Source: a virus
Length of the DNA stretch: 64,000 bases
Virus record (IMG/VR): IMGVR_UViG_3300028394_000059
Span: 22,785 to 86,784 of that record
Reading direction: 5' to 3' (one strand)
Shown: in pieces, positions 37,484 to 46,346 of the stretch
How the letters are laid out: each line of letters begins with the position of its first letter
Position numbering within the stretch: position 1 is the stretch's first letter
Notes under the pieces: model-generated
Seen by the model: only the letters and a program-made list of their open reading frames with translations
What the model was told of the DNA's origin: nothing
Database searches by the model: none
Position numbers and translations under genes: made by a program

Positions 37484-39151
37484 ATGGCAGATTTAAAACT
37501 ATTAAGAATTGAAGATGGCGACTCCCAGTCAAATCTAACAGATAAGGCAAATTATAATTTTGCAAGTCTGCTAACATCTGGAGGTGGACCATATGGAAGA
37601 ATCGGACCCATCGGACCTGATGGTGCTAAAGGCCCAACTGGACCTATTGGATCATATGGTTATTTTGGAGGGAGAGGTACAATATGGACTGTTGGTCCAT
37701 GTCAACCAACCGTGACCTCATCTGTTTCTGGTGATTTTTGGATAAACTCGGAAAACTCAAACTCAGTATATCAATTTGGTAACGGTGCATGGTCATTGTA
37801 TGGATTCAATCTTAAATCTCAGGATCTTTTTTCCATAAAAGGACCGATAACAACATCGGCGGGGTTGTCATCTAGATACGGATATTTTCTGTCATCAAAT
37901 ACCCCAATAAACTATACGGTAGTTATTAGTGATAATAAATCGATGAACAGCGGTACTGTGAGTTCGCCAAATGCTTTTGCAAATCCTCAATACTCCAAAT
38001 TCGTAATAGCAACTAATGGTGCTACTGCGGGTAGAAATATACTTGAATTTAGTAAATTCTCATATTCTGCAAGCCCCGCATTTTCCTCATCAACCCCTAG
38101 ATTTAAATGGCTAGCAACTGGAGCTACTGGAGATGATTACGGACTTGGCTTTAATAGTGCGGGTTCATTAAATATTACCATACCGTCTTCAGATTTGGAA
38201 CTTAGATCCACATCAGAATTTGTATATTTTAACTCCATTGGATTTAATTTCTATATGAATAGCTCGCAGGTATTTACAACAAATTCTACAGGGAATACGG
38301 TCTTTGATTTTGGGAGTGGTGTTGCTAGATTTAGCACAAAAAATATATCATATTCTTCGGGTCAATTTAACATTCCAACATCATTTAATACATATACGCA
38401 AAATACAGATTATGATCCTCCACTATCATTATTAACGTACTCATCTTTGGCAGGAAATCTGAGATATTTGTATAACGCAAAATCAAATGCTGATGCTATT
38501 TTATTCAGAAGCGCACAATCAGGAACAACACTATTTTCTGTTTCTGGTAACGGATATGTTTATATGAATAAAAAAGTTAACTCTATACAACAAGAACAGA
38601 CATTAACACAAACCGTACAATCGATACCACTATCAGCTGGGGTAACCGTAAATTGGACAACAATAACACCATCAATATCAGCAACAACCTCAGCAACAAA
38701 CCTTTTTTATGTAAACAACGGCTCTAATTACGTGATAAAAAAATCACCATCAGCAGCAGCCGGCCAGAGAGGAATTTGCTTATGGACTCCTGCAACGGGA
38801 GGATCTTTTGGTAACAATGGGGGTTGGCTGAATCTTGTAGAGAATGGCGAAGCCATCTCATTCAAGGTTCATAGTGATAATCCGGGATCAACTGGCAGTC
38901 ATTTTAAGTACTTGGGTCTGAACACAACTAACAATCCTTTAGGTTCGCCTAATTCATATGGAGGGTATAATTCAGAAATAAGTGAATTACCAAGTGGTGC
39001 TTCTTCCGTTGAATTTACAATAGTTAATATAACAGGAACAGGTGGAACAAGTGGTACTAAAAGATGGTATAAAGTATATTATTCAGCCTGGGGCGGTGGT
39101 TTAACCGGACATTCCTGTGGAGTACTAACAACATACCCATCAACATCTTAA
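37484..39151 (+). CDS. Collagen-like fibre protein, paralogue 2
   Basis: The 555-residue protein repeats the plan of its neighbours: an EDGDSQSNLTDKANYNF start, Gly-x-y triplets at about residues 35-66 (GPIGPDGAKGPTGPIG), then the conserved block with W-T-V-G-P...S-G-D-F-W-I-N-S and a G-A-W-S-L-Y-G-F motif. The shaft is Ser/Thr/Asn-rich beta structure and the C-terminal ~120 residues form a different tip domain (ending TTYPSTS). Conserved stem and divergent tips are what one expects of paralogous fibres adapted to different ligands. It has its own promoter-like box. Confidence 0.7.
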   Translation: MADLKLLRIEDGDSQSNLTDKANYNFASLLTSGGGPYGRIGPIGPDGAKGPTGPIGSYGYFGGRGTIWTVGPCQPTVTSSVSGDFWINSENSNSVYQFGNGAWSLYGFNLKSQDLFSIKGPITTSAGLSSRYGYFLSSNTPINYTVVISDNKSMNSGTVSSPNAFANPQYSKFVIATNGATAGRNILEFSKFSYSASPAFSSSTPRFKWLATGATGDDYGLGFNSAGSLNITIPSSDLELRSTSEFVYFNSIGFNFYMNSSQVFTTNSTGNTVFDFGSGVARFSTKNISYSSGQFNIPTSFNTYTQNTDYDPPLSLLTYSSLAGNLRYLYNAKSNADAILFRSAQSGTTLFSVSGNGYVYMNKKVNSIQQEQTLTQTVQSIPLSAGVTVNWTTITPSISATTSATNLFYVNNGSNYVIKKSPSAAAGQRGICLWTPATGGSFGNNGGWLNLVENGEAISFKVHSDNPGSTGSHFKYLGLNTTNNPLGSPNSYGGYNSEISELPSGASSVEFTIVNITGTGGTSGTKRWYKVYYSAWGGGLTGHSCGVLTTYPSTS

Positions 39152-39154
39152 CAT

Positions 39155-41206
39155 ATGCACTTTAACACTAAATATATTTTCCAGGGGGATTCTCAAAAAG
39201 AGATAGGCAGAAAGATCAACTATAATTTTGATCAGATATTATCTTTTGGGGTTGGTCCGAATGGACACATGGGACCTAGAGGTGCTACTGGATTATACGG
39301 ACCTGCTGGATATAGAGGCACCAAGGGTGCAACTGGTATTCGAGCAAATCAGTGGTTTAAACAACCAGCCCAGCCGCTAAGTAGTCAAACAATACCTTAT
39401 GACGTATGGGTTGATAACTCCTCAGGTGATGGTGATATATACACATTTGGTACTACTGGCTCTTGGAATTATAGCGGATATTCATTCTTTAACTCAACCT
39501 ATTTCAAATCGTACTCTGGGATATTAGGTCCTGGTGGATCTACCGAAAAATATGTTATTGGTATTAACGATGCCGGAGGTTCTGATTTGATAAATTTGGT
39601 TATAAATGATGGCGTACTAAATGCTTCTAATTCTAATCCAAATGCATCAAAGGTCGTAGTATCAACAACGGATCAGATAACCAGGCCCATAATGAGTTTC
39701 GGAAAATCGGGAGCGATATCATCGGGTGTACCCTCATTTTTATGGGACAGCATAGGTTCTTCAACCGGTTTAATCTATAGATCAACGGGATCACTAAATA
39801 TAACATCATACCTTGGTCTATCAATAGACTCCGGACTAGCCAGAACGATATTATTCGGTAATAATTCAAATATATCGGCATCTTCATTTTCCATTAGGGG
39901 CAATGGCGATTTTGATTTATATGCAAATACCACAATCGGAAGCGGATCTATATTTAAACTAACATCCAGGAATCTTGTTACAAGTGCAGCATCTTTCACT
40001 CATCAGGGTCCTATGAAAATATCAACCTATCAATCGGGTACATATTCTCTAAATATTTCGCCAACGACTGCATTATTATCAGCTGGTATATTGAACGATG
40101 TTAATGGCTCTGTTACTAATACATTTTCTTTTAATGATCTTACTGGAAACCCAATTTTATCTGGTAAGCCATATGGCCCGATCGGTACTTCCAAGCACGC
40201 TGAAACCATATTTGGATCCACCGGGGGATTAACTGGGGGTACTGCTGGACCATATTCGTATCATGTTAAGAGAGCAGCAATTGTAGCAAAAGTAACCGAG
40301 ACTGTTCAAAATGTTATCCCGTATCCGGCAAAAACTGGAGGTGTCCAAATTTTTAATGTATTTGATTTAACTGCAACCAGCAATTATAATTCAAATGTTA
40401 TAGTAATTAGACCAACATTATATACAGCACCCTCCTCTATTCTCTATGGGGTCTATATTAGAGTTCCGGCATCGGTATCTCAAAATCTACAACCGGTTTA
40501 TGGCACAGATAAAACAAATATTTATAGGATAATGCTTGATGATAGTGATTATTTTATGCAGAAAATTATAGGTGGTATAATCTTTACATTCACAGACTAT
40601 GGTTCGGGAGGTCTAACGTCAACATCATTCCTTACTTCCGTTACACTACCTACACACGGTGGACCAGGTACTGGATGTAAATATATTGATTTGCATTGGA
40701 TAGCATATGCGAATCCTAACAACTCTAACCCTAGACTTTTCTATCGAACTTGCACAGGAATAGGCGGATATGTAGATCTAACCAATTTGGCAACTGTCGG
40801 TGCTGCGACTAGCTCAGTTACTACCGGAGTTTCCTCAGGGTCTTCAACTGGCTCCTCCTTTTTTGGTAAAATCATATGCAATTTATTATATCGCCAAGGA
40901 TACTTACCTAAAGAAATTTGGGAAGCCGATGAGAAATTTGGTAGATTAATGTTTAAAACAAATAAGAAAGGATTGTTTGGTTATTCAACTTGGGCAAAAC
41001 CTGTGGTTAATTTCTTAACTAAAAACCCACAATATTCGAAATATTTCTACTTAATAGTAAAACCTTGGTCTGAACACATGGCTTATAAGATGGGAGTATT
41101 ACCTAAGGATAATAAACTTGGAAAAGTGATACATTATTTTGGTAATAAATTCTCACTTATGGTTTATAAATTAATAGCATACAAAAAAATAAGAAAGAAA
41201 AAATAA
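39155..41206 (+). CDS. Collagen-like fibre protein, paralogue 3, with extra C-terminal helical domain
   Basis: The 683-residue protein begins three bases after paralogue 2 ends. Residues 9-66 carry the shared module (QGDSQKEIGRKINYNFDQIL and Gly-x-y triplets such as GPRGATGLYGPAG), followed by the conserved QWFKQPAQPLSSQ block. Unlike the other two, it ends in an extra domain of about 110 residues after a Ser-rich linker (residue ~570). This is a helical, Trp/Lys/Tyr-rich segment with YRQGYLPKEIWEADEKFG, W-A-K-P-V-V and KPWSEHMAYKMG motifs, and it is strongly basic at the end (KKIRKKK). I recall similar C-termini on other large phage virion proteins but know no function. It could be a tip, a chaperone or a membrane-active part. 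Confidence 0.65.
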   Translation: MHFNTKYIFQGDSQKEIGRKINYNFDQILSFGVGPNGHMGPRGATGLYGPAGYRGTKGATGIRANQWFKQPAQPLSSQTIPYDVWVDNSSGDGDIYTFGTTGSWNYSGYSFFNSTYFKSYSGILGPGGSTEKYVIGINDAGGSDLINLVINDGVLNASNSNPNASKVVVSTTDQITRPIMSFGKSGAISSGVPSFLWDSIGSSTGLIYRSTGSLNITSYLGLSIDSGLARTILFGNNSNISASSFSIRGNGDFDLYANTTIGSGSIFKLTSRNLVTSAASFTHQGPMKISTYQSGTYSLNISPTTALLSAGILNDVNGSVTNTFSFNDLTGNPILSGKPYGPIGTSKHAETIFGSTGGLTGGTAGPYSYHVKRAAIVAKVTETVQNVIPYPAKTGGVQIFNVFDLTATSNYNSNVIVIRPTLYTAPSSILYGVYIRVPASVSQNLQPVYGTDKTNIYRIMLDDSDYFMQKIIGGIIFTFTDYGSGGLTSTSFLTSVTLPTHGGPGTGCKYIDLHWIAYANPNNSNPRLFYRTCTGIGGYVDLTNLATVGAATSSVTTGVSSGSSTGSSFFGKIICNLLYRQGYLPKEIWEADEKFGRLMFKTNKKGLFGYSTWAKPVVNFLTKNPQYSKYFYLIVKPWSEHMAYKMGVLPKDNKLGKVIHYFGNKFSLMVYKLIAYKKIRKKK

Positions 41207-41268
41207 TTTCGTCGGGATTTTGGAAGCAACAATTAAATAAAATCAGCAAATAAAAAATAAAGATAAAT

Positions 41269-41532
41269 ATGATACAATTATCAGCAGAAGAAAGAGAACA
41301 GATATTAAAATTCTCTAGGGAATTTGTTAATATCCACCAATCGATATTATCGGTTGAAGAAAATATAGCCAAGCTAGAAATAGAGTCATCGAGTCTGATA
41401 TCTCAATTGGAGAAATGCAGGGAAGTTGAAAATGAATTTGTAGAACAGCTGGAAAATAAATACGGTGAGGGAAAGTTAGATCCTATTAATCTAACATGGA
41501 AAAAAGAAATTTTAAATGAAATACATCAATAA
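41269..41532 (+). CDS. Small coiled-coil protein
   Basis: The 87-residue acidic protein is almost entirely one heptad-patterned helix (ILKFSREFVNIHQSILSVEE, then IAKLEIESSSLISQLEKC). The last 17 nt overlap the start of the next, membrane-anchored gene, so they are translationally coupled. The pair may work together, for example in lysis or as a scaffold or chaperone for fibre assembly. There is no signal sequence. Confidence 0.6.
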   Translation: MIQLSAEEREQILKFSREFVNIHQSILSVEENIAKLEIESSSLISQLEKCREVENEFVEQLENKYGEGKLDPINLTWKKEILNEIHQ

Positions 41533-42382
41533 AGAAAATCTAGGAAAAGCAAAGCAAATTTTAGGCAAAGCATCGGATCTATTCAGTAATAGATTTTTCC
41601 TATTAAGTGTAATTGTAGTTATGGTTATGCTTACATTAAAACAGTGCGGTGAGGCAGACCATGCTAAAGCGGAGGCTTTAAGGGAGCATAATAATTATCT
41701 TGCATCACTTGATAGTGTGAGAACTATAAAAAACGAGCTGGGACACATCATACAGGAGAAAGCCACGTATGAACTTAAAGCATCGGAACTTTCCGAGGAG
41801 CAAAAATATTTGATCGCACAATTGGATCTTAAATCTAATGGAAGAGGAAATACACCAAATTCTGTTATTAATATGGTAACGGAGATTAGGGACAGCGTTA
41901 ATGTAGCATCCACAATAGTTAAAGACCCTAATGGTGACGAGTCAATAAACTTTGTACATAATCCACAGATGACGGGAAATAATAAATTGAAAATAACCGG
42001 GAAAACCCCATATGTTATAAATTTGCAGGTCGATCCAGCGGATCCTACTAAATATGCAGCTTCCATTGTTCCTGGGTTAACATCCCTTTTAATGGAACAG
42101 AATATTGACATAACGACGGGAATTTATAGAGATCCCAAAACGAAAAGAATGATGACTAGGGTAAGTACAACCTATCCGGGACTAATTTTTAATGATATAA
42201 ATTCTTTCGATATAACGGATAGCCCGGATACTAGAAAAGCTTTAAAAGCTGCTAGGAAGGAATTCGGTCTGGGAATACAGATTGGCTATGGTCTTTCTGG
42301 GACAAACGCAGGAATAACTCCTGGATTTTATATAGGTGCTGGTATACACTACTCACCAAAATTTTTGCAATTCGGAAAATAA
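41516..42382 (+). CDS. Membrane-anchored coiled-coil periplasmic protein (spanin-like candidate)
   Basis: Of 288 residues, 1-25 are basic and probably cytoplasmic, and 26-41 (RFFLLSVIVVMVMLTL) form one membrane helix. Residues 45-120 are a coiled coil, then come a mixed region and a C-terminal Gly/Tyr-rich beta hairpin (residues 255-288, LGIQIGYGLSG...GFYIGAGIHYS) that resembles an outer-membrane-associated strand pair. The topology inner-membrane anchor, long coil, terminal beta element could span the periplasm as spanins do. Phages of Bacteroidota often carry such proteins next to structural genes. There is no lipobox at Cys44 (preceded by Lys-Gln). The function is inferred from topology. 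Confidence 0.5.
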   Translation: MKYINKENLGKAKQILGKASDLFSNRFFLLSVIVVMVMLTLKQCGEADHAKAEALREHNNYLASLDSVRTIKNELGHIIQEKATYELKASELSEEQKYLIAQLDLKSNGRGNTPNSVINMVTEIRDSVNVASTIVKDPNGDESINFVHNPQMTGNNKLKITGKTPYVINLQVDPADPTKYAASIVPGLTSLLMEQNIDITTGIYRDPKTKRMMTRVSTTYPGLIFNDINSFDITDSPDTRKALKAARKEFGLGIQIGYGLSGTNAGITPGFYIGAGIHYSPKFLQFGK

Positions 42383-42390
42383 GATAAAAA

Positions 42391-44718
42391 ATGGCATTTA
42401 CTACATCATCCAAATACGTTCAAATCACTCCATATCTTTTAATGGAGTACATGTATGCTGATCAACCAACACCAGAGACGCATTTTGTTAATACTGGAAG
42501 CGATGTGGTTGGATACGATAAACTGATAAATGGATACAGAAGTAATGCTGTTCAGGTTTTTAATAAATCAGCAAATTATTCAATAACTCATAATACGACA
42601 GAAAATAATGTTGTTAGAATAAATGAAAGCTCGTTCGTTACATTGGATTCGAACCTAATTATACCTTTCAATGATTATTCAGAGGAGCTAACTAATACGA
42701 TTGATTTACCAATAGTATTTCCTTCTAACCTGCTGGTTATGTATGATACTGTTAGATACCATATTAGAGCAGGATATAATCTTGGTAATATAGATGGATT
42801 AATAATGTCGGTTGAGTACCAGGATCAGAATCTTGAATTTGTTACTGCATCACAGATCCTTATTAAAAAAGGGACAGAGCAAGATTATTATCTCAATCCA
42901 AATCCAGTAACAATAGGATCAAATATTTATGACAAATATTTTGAGATAAAGTTGCCAAATCTGAAGGATATGAATGATAAGTATCTTGCAGCTTCTGCAT
43001 TTTTTAAACCAGAAACATTGGCTTCGCTAATTAGTTCAAGTGGTACTGGATTTATATACAGTGCTCCACTTAGAATCACAGCATGGCAAGTACAGGATAC
43101 TGTTGATTATGCTGGATATTTGAGATATAACTGTGCTAGAATAGCTGTTCTTTCGCTAGAGCAGGAGGATCAATTCGCTAATATAGGTGCAACAATCACG
43201 GAGTCGGAGAAAGGTCAATTTTTTGAATATTATGCCACTGATAACGAGGGATTTGTTGAGGATTTTATATTATTTCAGAACTCCCTAGGTAACTCATATT
43301 ATATAAGTCATCAGATAGAGGTTCTTGAGCAGATTGGTGCAGCACTAATACAGACATCTGGTTTTCAATCTATACAAACAACAGCATACGATATGCCAAA
43401 TTACTATAGACCTATAGTTAGAAATGCTGCTGTTTCATCTAGTTTTACACTTAGATACACGATGTCTTTAATAAATAACGCAGATCAGAGTAGAACAATC
43501 AGAATATCTAGTTACACTTCTATTAACCCTGGACAGTGGGGAACGTCAATAACACCTATTAAATTAAGCACATTCCCTCAGGTACAGAAGATTTACAATA
43601 GGGTATACTCTCAGCCAACAATAACAGTTTCAGGAAACACAACAGCATCTCCAAGGGAGATTATTAAATATACCAATGTATTTATAGATCAAAATTACGT
43701 TACATCATCAGTAAACAATCTGAATTTTACTAATAATACTTTAAAAATAGATACCGGGGCTGAACAGATTACCGCACACGGAACTGGTAAGATGACCATA
43801 TCTATATCCCCTTTTGATAATTATTACAAGTTCAGATTTGTTAAAAGTGGACCATCATCGGATCCTATTCCTATTGACTTAAGCAGCTCCGGACAATTTA
43901 ATATATCTTTCGTTGACCCAATCGGTAATAAGATACAAGTACCCGCATTGGACGATAAGAATATAGCAAATCCTGCATCGGGTGAGCTTGCTTTTAAAAT
44001 AGACGAATCAATAGCAACTAAAGTATTACAAATTAATGACAGAAGATTCTTTATTACAAACGGTACATCAATAAATGTAGCAACAAGCACAGCAACTACA
44101 AAGGATGTTGTTTCGGTTAATCCCGGTGTGTCATCGAATGTGCTGGAGAAAAGATTGGAAGCGGTTGTTTCAAAAAGAAGAGCTGAATCAGCTGCTGTTA
44201 AAGGGTCTAATAATTACGTGAGTATACCTGCCAATAATATACTTCTGCCTTCAAATAATTCTAATTCAGTTATGTATTGGGGCTATTGGAAAAAACAAGG
44301 GGAAGCAGATATGGTTACTGGATCAACTGGTGCAACCGCAGCTTCCCTTGTATTATCAAGCAGCAATGTGGGTATTGGAGTAATCGAAGCACCATCATCT
44401 ATAATTAAAAGCTTGGAGCCATTAAGCTCCACATCGGGAATAGGACCAATAGGAGCTGCTGGCGGTCAATCAACACCTTCGCTTGTTGGATCCGCATTAA
44501 TAGCTGCTTTAAGTGCTGAAATGGCTGGATATAAAGCTACTAAATGGGCGGATCAAACTATAATAAACTATTTCTTGATCCCAGGAAAACCCGGTTATCT
44601 AAAATATCCACGATTAACTAAGGATGAGTTTATAAAGGCTGCGAGTGGGATTTTAGCTCCAGCAAGTTTACTTAAAATTAGATTTAGATCCCGCGGATTC
44701 GGAAGAAATCGGAGGTAA
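42391..44718 (+). CDS. Virion structural protein (775 residues, unassigned)
   Basis: The protein starts MAFTTSSKYVQITPYLLMEY and is beta-rich, with no membrane segment or catalytic motif. The middle includes a strand-rich region with TATKDVV and a helical charged stretch (LEKRLEAVVSKRRAES) near residues 585-605. The C-terminus is basic and ends RSRGFGRNRR. Position after the fibre block and before a tail-tube-fold gene suggests a tail or baseplate component. I do not recognise the family. The following 81-nt gap contains only AT-rich sequence and no exact GATATATA. Confidence 0.5.
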   Translation: MAFTTSSKYVQITPYLLMEYMYADQPTPETHFVNTGSDVVGYDKLINGYRSNAVQVFNKSANYSITHNTTENNVVRINESSFVTLDSNLIIPFNDYSEELTNTIDLPIVFPSNLLVMYDTVRYHIRAGYNLGNIDGLIMSVEYQDQNLEFVTASQILIKKGTEQDYYLNPNPVTIGSNIYDKYFEIKLPNLKDMNDKYLAASAFFKPETLASLISSSGTGFIYSAPLRITAWQVQDTVDYAGYLRYNCARIAVLSLEQEDQFANIGATITESEKGQFFEYYATDNEGFVEDFILFQNSLGNSYYISHQIEVLEQIGAALIQTSGFQSIQTTAYDMPNYYRPIVRNAAVSSSFTLRYTMSLINNADQSRTIRISSYTSINPGQWGTSITPIKLSTFPQVQKIYNRVYSQPTITVSGNTTASPREIIKYTNVFIDQNYVTSSVNNLNFTNNTLKIDTGAEQITAHGTGKMTISISPFDNYYKFRFVKSGPSSDPIPIDLSSSGQFNISFVDPIGNKIQVPALDDKNIANPASGELAFKIDESIATKVLQINDRRFFITNGTSINVATSTATTKDVVSVNPGVSSNVLEKRLEAVVSKRRAESAAVKGSNNYVSIPANNILLPSNNSNSVMYWGYWKKQGEADMVTGSTGATAASLVLSSSNVGIGVIEAPSSIIKSLEPLSSTSGIGPIGAAGGQSTPSLVGSALIAALSAEMAGYKATKWADQTIINYFLIPGKPGYLKYPRLTKDEFIKAASGILAPASLLKIRFRSRGFGRNRR

Positions 44719-44799
44719 GCGTGAATTATTCTCTAATCTTTAATATAATTCAATAAGCTTAATTTAGTAGAGTAATAAAATAAATTCAATAATAGTATA

Positions 44800-45348
44800 A
44801 TGTTATTAAACCCAAAATCTAATAGTTTTTATTTCGTATTTCCGAGGGGATTTTTTCCGGATACCGTTGTTAATAAATATATGCCATATCTAAAGAAGCA
44901 GCCTATACCTTTTGATACCGTTGCGCAATATATAAATAGCACGATAAGATCCATAGGATTTCCTGGTATGTCTATGGATAGCGTTGAGCAAGTAAGAAAC
45001 TTGGGTAAAAAGATAAATTATAAAAGTTCTACCCCTGTCCAGGAATTGTTCTCTAAGGAATTTACAATACAGTTTAAATCTGTTGATGGATTTATAAATT
45101 ATTTTATAATGCTTGATACAATACTACATTTTTTAAACTTCGAGAACCCACAAGTATTTATACAGGATTTACCGGTTAGAATCATGGACAACGAGGGAAA
45201 TATAGTTACATCGTTAACATTCCAGGAGGTTATATTAACTTCATTCTCGGAATTAGAATTATCATACACTTCTAATGCACCACAACCAACATCATTTACA
45301 GTTGGCTTTAAAGCAAACTATATAGATATAGTTTTAGAAGCTAAATAA
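44800..45348 (+). CDS. Tail-tube-fold protein (gp19/gp54-like)
   Basis: The 182-residue protein has a conserved-looking C-terminal half: VQELFSKEFTIQFKSVDGF, an FFIM-type helix, then VFIQDLPVRIMDNEGN, VILTSFSELELSYTSN and SFTVGFKANYIDIVL. This parallels the end of T4 gp19 (a G-x-W/F-P...G-E-L-x-L-D/S...F-E/T-V-x-L/F-x-x-x-Y pattern) and the related fold of gp54/gp48. It may be the tail tube subunit, or one of the tube-initiating baseplate proteins, which would explain its isolation from a sheath gene. The assignment to a fold is moderate; to a specific subunit, low. Confidence 0.55.
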   Translation: MLLNPKSNSFYFVFPRGFFPDTVVNKYMPYLKKQPIPFDTVAQYINSTIRSIGFPGMSMDSVEQVRNLGKKINYKSSTPVQELFSKEFTIQFKSVDGFINYFIMLDTILHFLNFENPQVFIQDLPVRIMDNEGNIVTSLTFQEVILTSFSELELSYTSNAPQPTSFTVGFKANYIDIVLEAK

Positions 45349-45356
45349 GATATATA
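45349..45356 (+). promoter_or_regulatory. GATATATA late-promoter-like box
   Basis: Starts directly after the preceding TAA (the final A is followed by GATATATA) and lies 19 nt before the start of a tagged small protein. Confidence 0.55.
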
Positions 45357-45375
45357 CATTAAACAAAACAACAAT

Positions 45376-45612
45376 ATGAAAACATTTACAAACTTAAAAG
45401 AATTGAATGAAATGAAATATGGTCAGGCTTTATTTAGCGAGAAAGATCATATGAAAAACTTATTGGTTGCTGCTTCTGGTAATGATCAAAGAGTTTTGAA
45501 TGACATTGTAAACTGTTTATCTGACGATCAGATGAAAAAATGTTACGATAAACTTTCTAAGGTTTATGGTTACACAGGAAGTACAGGACAGAAGGTAAGC
45601 GCGAGTATTTAA
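45376..45612 (+). CDS. Small protein with capsid-targeting-like N-terminus (unknown function)
   Basis: The 78-residue protein starts MKTFTNLKELNEMKYGQALF, which has the length and composition of the T4 internal-protein targeting tag. It includes an L-N-E site of the type cut by the T4 prohead protease gp21. The rest is helical (FSEKDHMKNLLVAASGNDQR, DQMKKCYDKLSKVYG) and ends in a Ser/Gly tail. No family is recognised. Its own late-promoter-like box 19 nt upstream, between a tail gene and replication genes, fits a late, abundant virion protein. Confidence 0.5.
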   Translation: MKTFTNLKELNEMKYGQALFSEKDHMKNLLVAASGNDQRVLNDIVNCLSDDQMKKCYDKLSKVYGYTGSTGQKVSASI

Positions 45613-45629
45613 TCACTAAATAAACATTT

Positions 45630-46346
45630 ATGAATTTAGTCGGAATAGACTTTTCATTAAATTCCCCTGCTTTTTGTTGTTTTAAGAATGGTAATTACAT
45701 ATGGGGATCTTTAACAAGATCTGACAGAAAACCGGAATCTCTTATGAAAAATGCTAAGAAGCCTTTTTCAATACTCGATTCTGAAGAGGATTTTAAATTA
45801 TACTTTATTGATAAAAAGGATCTACCCGAGGATTATACTGGTAGAGAAAGAATAAAGATAGTTTATTTCCAGGAAATAGTTGATACCTTATGGGATAATA
45901 TATTAGAGATCATGGGCGACGATGATTTCTATGTTGCTATGGAGGGATTAAGCTTCTCATCTAATGGTAATGCACTAATAGACATATCTATGGCAACAGC
46001 ACTACTCAGGAAGAGAATAATAGATAGAATAGGTGTTGAGAAATTCCACGTGTTTTCACCAACATCGATAAAGAAGTTCGCAATTAAGGGAAATGCTAAG
46101 AAGGACGAATTATATAATGTTCTCTGTAATTTCAGAGAAGATGAAACAAATTTGATAAACTTCAGTAATATATTAGAAATCAACAAGACCGAGTGGATAA
46201 CACCTTCTAAGGTAGTTAACAAACCAATTGATGATATTGTGGACGCAACTTGGATAACATTGTATTTAAAGAAGGAATTAAAAGAATTAAAAGAAAATTA
46301 TGGAATTAAAGGAAATCTTAAACCAGCACTTACAGGAAGCCTCTAA
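45630..46346 (+). CDS. RuvC-like (RNase H fold) Holliday junction resolvase/nuclease
   Basis: In 238 residues the RuvC catalytic pattern is visible: strand 1 MNLVGIDFSLNSPA with Asp7, the second acidic strand YVAMEGLSFSSNG with Glu105, the basic SPTSIKKFAIKGNAKKDEL helix typical of RuvC (K-x-x-x-x-G-x-G/N-x-A-x-K), and the C-terminal PIDDIVDATWI with Asp201, Asp202 and Asp205. It is longer than cellular RuvC (about 170) because of an insertion at residues 35-80. In T4-like phages junction resolution is otherwise done by endonuclease VII, which is not seen here, so this may take that role. The last 47 nt overlap gmhA. Confidence 0.7.
   Translation: MNLVGIDFSLNSPAFCCFKNGNYIWGSLTRSDRKPESLMKNAKKPFSILDSEEDFKLYFIDKKDLPEDYTGRERIKIVYFQEIVDTLWDNILEIMGDDDFYVAMEGLSFSSNGNALIDISMATALLRKRIIDRIGVEKFHVFSPTSIKKFAIKGNAKKDELYNVLCNFREDETNLINFSNILEINKTEWITPSKVVNKPIDDIVDATWITLYLKKELKELKENYGIKGNLKPALTGSL

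Noticed and set aside
39434-39441. GATATATA inside the third collagen-like gene
   Set aside because: It lies within coding sequence with no start codon at the right distance; the copies at 57709 and 58614 were set aside for the same reason.
41516-41670. Lipoprotein signal at Cys44 of the membrane-anchored protein
   Set aside because: The residues before Cys are Lys-Gln, which does not fit a lipobox; a plain membrane anchor is more likely.
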